Assembly (NCBI RefSeq): GCF_949987515.2
Contig: NC_082689.1
Coordinates: 67,269,746 to 67,333,745 of the forward strand
DNA: 64,000 bases
Direction of reading: 5' to 3'
DNA from: Delphinus delphis
Lineage: Eukaryota; Chordata; Mammalia; Artiodactyla; Delphinidae
Numbering within the stretch: the stretch's first letter is position 1; each line of letters starts with the position of its first letter. The position numbers were made by a program, and so were the translations under genes. Below the pieces are notes generated by a model. That model was not told the origin of the DNA, did not search any database, and was given only the letters and a program-made list of their open reading frames with translations. This document shows positions 57,611-64,000 of the stretch, piece after piece.

Positions 57611-59969
57611 TTAAATTCCATATATATGTGTTAGCATACGGTATTTGTCTTTCTCTTTCTGACTTACTTCACTCTGTATGACAGACTCTAGGTCTATCCA
57701 CCTCATTACAAATAGCTCAATTTCGTTTCTTTTTATGGCTGAGTAATATTCCATTGTATATATGTACCACATCTTCTTTATCCATTCATCCGATGATGGA
57801 CACTTAGGTTGTTTCCATGTCCTGGCTATTGTAAATAGAGCTGCAATGAACATTTTGGAACATGACTCTTTTTGAATTATGGTTTTCTCAGGGTATATGC
57901 CCAGTAGTGGGATTGCTGGGTCATATGGTAGTTCTATTTGTAGTTTTTTAAGGAACCTCCATACTGTTCTCCATAGTGGCTGAACCAATTCACATTCCCA
58001 CCAGCAGTGCAAGAGTGTTCCCTTTTCTCCACACCCTCTTCAGCATTTATTTCTAGATTTTTTGATGATGGCCATTCTGACTGGTGTGAGATGATATCTC
58101 ATTGTAGTTTTGATTTGCATTTCCCTAAGGATTAATGATGTTGAGCATTCTTTCATGTGTTTGTTGGCAGTATGTATATCTTCTTTGGAGAAATGTCTAT
58201 TTAGGTCTTCTGCCCATTTTTGGATTGGGTTGTTTGGTTTTTTGTTATTGAGCTGCATGAGCTGCTTATAAATTTTGGAGATTAGCCCTTTGTCAGTTGC
58301 TTCATTTGCAAATATTTTCTCCCATTCTGAGGGTTGTCTTTTGGTCTTGTTTATGGTTTCCTTTGCTGTGCAAAAGCTTTGAAGTTTCATTAGGTCCCAT
58401 TTGTTTATTTTTGTTTTTATTTCCATTTCTCTAGGAGGTGGGTCAAAAAGGATCTCGCTGTGACTTATGTTATAGAGTGTTCTGCCTATGTTTTCCTCTA
58501 AGAGTTTGATAGTTTCTGGCCTTACATTTAGGTCTTTAATCCATTTTGAGCTTATTTTTGTGTATGGTGTTAGAGAGTGATCTAATCTCATACTTTTACA
58601 TGTACCTGTCCAGTTTTCCCAGCACCACTTATTGAAGAGGCTGTACATTCCTGCCTCCTTTATCAAAGATAAGGTGACCGTATGTGTGTGGGTTTATCTC
58701 TGGGCTTTCTATCCTGTTCCATTGATCTGCATTTCTGTTTTTGTGCCAGTACCATACTGTCTTGATTACTGTAGCTTTGTAGTATAGTCTGAATTCAGGG
58801 AGCCTGATTCCTCCAGCTCCGTTTTTCGTCCTCAAGATTGCTTTGGCCATTCGGGGTCTTTTGTGTTTCCATACAAATTGTGAACTTTTTTGTTCTAGTT
58901 CTGTGAAAAATGCCATTGGTAGTTTGATAGGGATTGCATTGAATCTGTAGATTGCTTTGGTTAGTGGAGTCATTTTCACAATGTTTATTCTTCCAATCCA
59001 AGAACATGGTATACCTCTCCATCTATTTGTATCATCTTTAATTTTTTTCATCAGTGTCTTATAATCTTCTGCATAGAGGTCTTTTGTCTCCTTAGGTAGG
59101 TTTATTCCTAGATACTTTATTCTTTTTGTTGCAGTGGTAAGTGGGAGTGTTTTCTTGATTTCACTTTCAGATTTTTCATCATTAGTGTATAGGAATGCCA
59201 GAGATTTCTGTGCATTAATTTTGTATCCTGCTACTTTACCAGATTCATTGATTAGCTCTAGTAGTTTTCTGGTAGCGTCTTTAGGATTCTCTATGTATCA
59301 TGTCATGTATCATGTCATGTATCATGTCATCAGCAAACAGTGACAGCTTTACCTCTTCATTTCCGATTTGGATTCCTTTTATTTCCTTTTCTTCTCTGAT
59401 TGCTGTGGCTAAAACTTCCAAAACTATGTTGAATAAGAGTGGTGAGAGTGGGCAACCTTGTCTTGTTCCTGATCTTAGTGGAAATGCTTCCAGTTTTTCA
59501 CCATTGAGGACGATGTTGGCTGTGTGTTTGTCATATATGGCCTTTATTATGTTGAGGAAAGTTCCCTCTATGCCTACTTTCTGTAGGGGTTTTATTATAA
59601 ATGGGTGTTGACTTTTGTCGAAAGCTTTTTCTGCATCTATTGAGATGATCATATGGTTTTTCTCCTTCAATTTCTTAATGTGGTTTATCACATTGATTGA
59701 TTTGCGTATATTGAAGAATCCTTGCATTCCTGGAATAAACCCCACTTGATCATGGTGTATGATCCTTTTAATGTGCTGTTGGATTCTGTTTGCTAGTATT
59801 CTGTTGAGGATTTTTGCCTCTATGTTCATCAGTGATATTGGCCTGTAGTTTTCTTTCTTTGTTACAGCCTTGTCTGGTTTTGGTATCAAGGTGATGGTGG
59901 CCTCATAGAATGAGTTTGGGAGTGTTCCTCCCTCTGCTATATTTTGGAAGAGTTTGAGAAGGATAGATG
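57611..59969 (-). pseudogene. L1 ORF2 remnant with reverse-transcriptase core
   Basis: Minus-strand pieces 59281-59889 (202 codons), 58629-59051, 58040-58666 and 57611-58012 cover ORF2 from before motif A to the natural C-terminus at 57611. Visible are motif A ([11 protein letters not shown]), motif B ([12 protein letters not shown]) and motif C (FADDM). At motif C a 12-bp unit is repeated three times, and the frame shifts and stops. At least two further frame changes follow (58629-58666 overlap, 58012-58040 gap). The endonuclease domain was lost by 5' truncation. Non-functional. Confidence 0.92.
59293..59328. repeat. 12-bp unit repeated three times inside L1 ORF2
   Basis: atgtatcatgtc occurs three times in perfect tandem. 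On the coding (minus) strand it encodes repeated D-M-I-H at the FADD motif. Confidence 0.97.
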
Positions 59970-59989
59970 TTCCTTCTTGGTTTCTTATC

Positions 59990-60489
59990 TTTCCTTGAAA
60001 ATTTTCTTAAAATGCCTCAAAATAAGGAAGTCCTAACTTAGTTTTTAAAATATTTATACTATGGGTGAAAATGCTTTACATTTTAAGTACTGAATCATTC
60101 GTTACATTAATTTTAACTTTAATGATGTTAGTTATCATATATCTCAATAATATTTTAGATCAAATATTTGCTTTTTGTCCATACTTTGAATTTTGTCTAC
60201 TCTTTGCTCTCCTTTGATGAACTTTATAGTCCATATTCTTATATAATATTTTTGCTTTTTATTTAACCAGTTTCTATTTAATTTTTTAAAATTATTATGA
60301 CCTATATATCTTTAGTATGTTTTGATAAATGACATGTGCTCAATTTTAATTTTGCCCATCACATCACTCACAAGGCAGAGTTAATGCTACTCTTTTATAA
60401 TTTTTTTTAAAGATTATTCGTGCAAAACTAATGCTTAAACTAAGATGGCCATTGGGATTGTGTGGTCACAGTGTTATAAAAGTACACGG
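59990..60489. other. Unique AT-rich stretch
   Basis: Nothing recognised. Confidence 0.45.
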
Positions 60490-60499
60490 GAGACAAAGG

Positions 60500-60620
60500 A
60501 CCATTTTTCTTCTCCACTACTGATAATAAATGGGGCTTTGGGCATTTTATTTGCTATGTCGGAGGTTCAGTGAACACATCTGTAAAATGGGAAAACTAAT
60601 ACTTATCTGTTTGAAAGCAG
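60500..60620 (+). mobile_element. MIR fragment
   Basis: 'ggggctttgggcattttatt', then 'gaggttcagtgaacacat' and 'ctgtaaaatgggaaaactaa' in MIR order. Confidence 0.55.
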
Positions 60621-60707
60621 AAGACTCTCCTGAGCTACATTCTTGTTCTAAGATCTTAGATTCCCTGATCATTGATTTCCTTTTTGGTCTGGAGCATTTG
60701 GATTTTA

Positions 60708-61248
60708 TTTATTTATTTATTTATCGTAGCATAATTGCTTTACAATGTTGTGTTAGTTTCTGCTGTGCAATGAAGTGAATCAGCTATATGTATACCTATA
60801 TCCCCTACCTCTTGGACCTACATTTCCCCCCCCAATCCCACCCATCTAGGTTGTCACAGAGCACTGAGCTGAGCTTCCTGTGCTTTATAGCATGTTCCCA
60901 CTAGCTATTTTATGCATGGTAGTGTATATATGTCAATCTTAATCTCCCAGTTTGTCCCACCCTCCCACATGTCCACATGTCCATTCTCTACGTCTACATC
61001 TCTATTGCTGCCCTGCATATAGGTTCATCTGTACCATTTTTCTAGATTGCATATTTATGCATTAGTATACGATATTTGTTTTTCTCTTTCTGGCTTACTT
61101 CACTCTGTATGACAGACTCTAGGTTCATCCACATCTCTACAAATGACCCAGTTTCGTTCCTTTTCATGGCTGAGTAATATTCCATTGTATATATGTTCCA
61201 CATCTTCTTTATCCATTCATCTGTCATTGGACATTTAGGTTCCTTCTG
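60708..61248 (-). mobile_element. Short 5'-truncated L1, antisense, with TSD
   Basis: A (TTTA)n tail in reverse, the same 3' UTR as the 12.96-kb L1, and the last about 60 codons of ORF2 (61042-61227: EWIKKMWNIYTMEYYSAMK...). Duplication: tggagcatttggatttta (60690-60707) and tggagcatttgaatttta (61249-61266), one mismatch. Confidence 0.93.
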
Positions 61249-61266
61249 TGGAGCATTTGAATTTTA

Positions 61267-62004
61267 AATGTTTATTGACAGACTCAGGATTATGCCTATA
61301 AGTCTCTTGGTAGCTGATTTCTAGAAAACTTCAGTCATTATCCTCTATGGATTTTTACCATACTTCATTGCATGTTTACGTAACATTTAATTGAAAATTG
61401 TTGGAATGTGGTCAGAACCACTTTGATAAAGGAACCAAGTGTGAGCAAGTGTGAGAGGATGGTCAAAGCATTCAAAGAGAAGAGTCTATGAGACACATAT
61501 TGAATGAGGAGGTTTGAAAGCATGTTAGCTCTATGATTTGTCAGACGAAGAGTTATCTTAAATTGGGATCCACCTCTCATCCTTTACACTGTTTCCTTGA
61601 GTATTTTAGTGCCCTGTAAGTTCATAGTTAACCACTGATGGCACCTCTGTGACCTCCCACCAACTGTACTTTAGACTTGTGAAAATTTTAAGAGAGTCTC
61701 ATGGACACCCATATAACCATCAATTTTTCTCTATTTTTTTTTTTTTTGGCTCAATGTTGCTTAACAAAAAATGACTGAGTATTGTTAAACGGTTCTAGCA
61801 CTGATATTTGGCATATTTTGGATAAATACATCAACTGTACTTTACATGTTATGTTTACATATAATATTTTGCCTAAATAAGAATTCTCAATAAAGTGCAT
61901 ATTGCGAGTGGACAACTATATTCAATAAAATTTTACAATACTTCGATTAGTTCCAACAAAAACAAAACCTTAGAATTGAGGTATTAGACATGGAGCACAT
62001 CATA
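61267..62004. other. Unique stretch
   Basis: A poly-T run at about 61734-61747; otherwise no gene or repeat recognised. Confidence 0.45.
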
Positions 62005-62225
62005 TAAGAAGAAATTTAAATAAAATTATGTGAACTAATGAGGCTTATCAGGAAAATAAGAATGAGATGACATTCCAGGGAAGAAGGAATTGCATGTACA
62101 AAAGTTTGGAAATGAGAGAGCAGGGTGTGGTCAAGGTATATTGTGTTGTAAAGTTGGAGAGGCGGAAAAGGAGAAATCATGGGTTTAGAAATTAGCAACG
62201 CTAGTTAGGAAATGTCAGTAATCCA
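62005..62225 (-). mobile_element. L2-like fragment, antisense
   Basis: 'gacattccagggaagaagga', 'attgcatgtacaaaagtttg' and 'agagagcagggtgtggtcaa' resemble the antisense L2 block also present at 37.9 kb. Diverged; the minus-strand 60-codon frame here is an artefact. Confidence 0.5.
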
Positions 62226-62289
62226 TCACGGTTTAGCCAATGTTTTAGAAAATATGAGGAGAATAAAATAGTGTATCTTGTCTTTAGTA

Positions 62290-62450
62290 CAATCTTAGAT
62301 ATTAATTTATTTTTTATTTAAATTTCTTATCTAAATAGAAATTTAGATATTATATATTTAAATAATATATATAATTAGATATTATATATTTTACATTTAG
62401 ATATCTAAAATGTAATTTATAGTCAATAAATATATAGTACATTTACTAAT
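62290..62450. repeat. AT-rich tract with repeated 'ttagatat' words
   Basis: Almost only A and T, with several copies of 'tagatattata' and an imperfect inverted repeat centred near 62400. Probably capable of extruding hairpins; no family recognised. Confidence 0.8.
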
Positions 62451-63435
62451 TATCAAATTTTATATGTGGTAAATAGAATTTTTTACAGGTGAATCTGTGG
62501 TTTATGCAGCCAACACTTGAATGAATTTGTGTTATATATGAGCCAAAGAAATTTTTTTTAAAATATGAATTCAGGGAAATTAGTGTCACACCTCAGGGCA
62601 AATGTATCAATAGAAAGTGTGCATAATCCATTAAATGATAGCAACACTATGCACTGTTTTAATCTATTGGCTTTTAAGAAGTTAAAGTGTTGGCATTTCC
62701 AAATTTCACACATTTTTACTTATGAATTTATCTGTTGACTCATGAAAAAAAGGTGACCATTTTAAGCTAATTTGGTGCTTACATTTTTTAAAATGCCCTC
62801 AAATATTAGATTATTATTATTATTATTAGAATATTAGATTATTAAAATATTATTTTCACGCCCTCTTATAGTCCAAATGTAAATCAATTTATTGTCAAAC
62901 ACTTCTTCTCCCAATAAAGGATTTTTAATGATTTATAATCTAGTTCAATATTTATATGATGTTACTCAGTATGTCATAATTCTTGTAAGTTAATGGCTGC
63001 ATCCTGTAGTCACATCTTTCCACAAAGCCTCTAAATCCATACAGATAAAGAGAATAAATAGCATTGCCCATAGCTCATGGCTAGTCATAACTAGGAGACA
63101 GAGATGACTTCAAACTACAATTCACAGTGAATAAGTACACATTCGTAATAAGCAGAAGCAAACTCTGAAACTTCCAAAGAAATAAAAAATCAACAAGATT
63201 AGAAGAGAAGAAAGAAGAGTGAGGAGGAATCCTATTGGGGACAAAATTCAGATCACATCAACTAGGGTTTAACCTTGGTAGAAGAGTCCTACTCCCAGTG
63301 GAGAAATATTGTGAAGAATTCTGATAACTGGTGGATTAGATTAAAAGAAGGGGCTTGGAAAGTGTATGAGACCAGAGGAGGTGGCAATCGTGGGAATATA
63401 CTACATCTAAGAGCGAGGGCAGCAGTGTAGAAGAG
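62451..63435. other. Unique AT-rich stretch
   Basis: A short (TTA)n run at about 62812-62828. No gene recognised. Confidence 0.45.
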
Positions 63436-63439
63436 GGAT

Positions 63440-64000
63440 GTATCAATTAGAAGCTTGGTTATGGAAGAACAAAAAGCATTTGAAGATAAAGAGCTAATGA
63501 AAACAAGGAAATGCTTCAATATGAATTAGTCTGAATTGCAGATGTAAAAGAAAACTATGAAATTCAAAATAGATACATATCAAAATGATGTAATATAAGA
63601 GCTGACTGAATTAAAGAAATAGTCGAAGAAAAAGTCATTCCAGTAATAAAAATTAATCACAAGGGAAAGTAGATATGTTTGATAATAGTAAAAGATACAG
63701 AAAATAAGAATGAAAAAAACCAAAAGAAGAAAAATAATAAAGATGGGTAAAGATCAAAGAGCCCAAGAAGATTGGAGCCCAAGAAGAACAAAAAACAATG
63801 AAATAGAACTAATCTTTAAAATGACAATCTGAGAAAACTTTTCTGAAATAAAAAAAGGCTTGGTTATACATATTGAAAAGGCCTTCTATGAGCTGGCAGA
63901 AATTTACTTTGAAATATATTCTAATAAAAATGCTGGGCTTTAAAGATAAAAAAAATTCCTTCAGGCTTTCAGATTGAAAAAAAAAGCAAGCCACTTACAA
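63440..64000 (+). mobile_element. HAL1/L1-like purine-rich fragment, cut by window end
   Basis: A-rich, purine-rich text with 'ttgcagatgtaaaagaaaac', 'aaagaaatagtcgaagaaaa', 'ttccttcaggctttcagatt' and a terminal 'caagccacttacaa' recalls the coding region of old HAL1/L1 elements. Strongly decayed and continues past 64000. Confidence 0.45.

Larger units (their letters stand above)
57231..59969 (-). mobile_element. 5'-truncated recent L1, antisense, perfect TSD
   Basis: The longest recent L1 here (2.74 kb). On the minus strand it holds the reverse-transcriptase core and C-terminal part of ORF2, then the 3' UTR and the A-tail (poly-T at 57231-57238). The 17-bp duplication ttccttcttggtttctt is identical at 57214-57230 and 59970-59986, which argues for a relatively young insertion. 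The 3' UTR carries a seven-tract G-rich run on the L1 sense strand (57363-57392). Confidence 0.96.

Noticed and set aside
59281..59889. 202-codon frame with reverse-transcriptase motifs as a possible host gene
   Set aside because: It is a fragment of L1 ORF2 inside a TSD-flanked insertion, and a frameshift ends it at the FADD motif.
1..64000. CRISPR array, phage, operon or other prokaryotic system
   Set aside because: The window is mammalian: MIR, L2, L1 and tRNA-derived SINEs throughout, and no spaced direct-repeat array or compact gene cluster.

Overview
This is AT-rich mammalian nuclear DNA with no protein-coding gene that I can support. The lineage is given by its retroposons. Four SINE copies (about 11.05, 18.12, 40.63 and 43.32 kb, all on the minus strand) have the tRNA-Glu-derived body of the CHR family, known from cetaceans, hippopotamus and ruminants. 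A fifth, head-only copy lies at 55.2 kb. Three of the copies have the short (about 210 bp) form that I associate with whales and dolphins. No ruminant Bov-B LINE, pig PRE-1 or primate Alu was seen. The best guess is a cetacean intergenic or deep-intronic segment. I cannot name the chromosome or the nearest gene.

Layout. 0-12.9 kb is mostly single-copy sequence with old fossils: MIR, L2, a MER5A inserted into a MIR, a long (TG)n microsatellite, and one short SINE with perfect target-site duplications (TSDs). 12.96-15.02 kb is a 5'-truncated L1 on the minus strand. 15-19.5 kb is mainly unique and holds one SINE. 19.50-21.37 kb is the only recent L1 on the plus strand. 21.4-36.7 kb is strikingly poor in recognisable transposons: one L2 end, one Tigger-like DNA transposon with its TA duplication, and one MIR. 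It is the best place to look for conserved non-coding elements. 36.7-44 kb mixes L2, L1M-type fragments and two SINEs. 44.5-52.1 kb is an L1 graveyard of several old minus-strand L1M pieces, one cut by a younger L1 tail. 52.4-54.25 kb looks like an old repeat that I could not assign. 57.23-59.97 kb is the longest recent L1 (2.7 kb, minus strand, perfect 17-bp TSD), followed at 60.7-61.25 kb by another truncated L1. The right edge runs into an old HAL1/L1-like purine-rich fragment.

The longer open frames are either pieces of L1 ORF2 broken by frameshifts and stops or chance frames in SINEs, L2 and unique DNA. No tRNA or rRNA gene, CpG island, splice-supported exon, CRISPR array or prokaryotic system was seen. 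The most informative observations are structural. They are a 12-bp triplication that disrupts the reverse-transcriptase FADD motif of the 57-60 kb L1, clean nested insertions with readable TSDs, an unexplained local duplication at 21.4/22.2 kb, several near-perfect inverted repeats, and G-quadruplex-type tracts in the L1 3' ends. I found no evidence for a new biological system. Repeat families are assigned from recalled consensus patterns, not from a database search.
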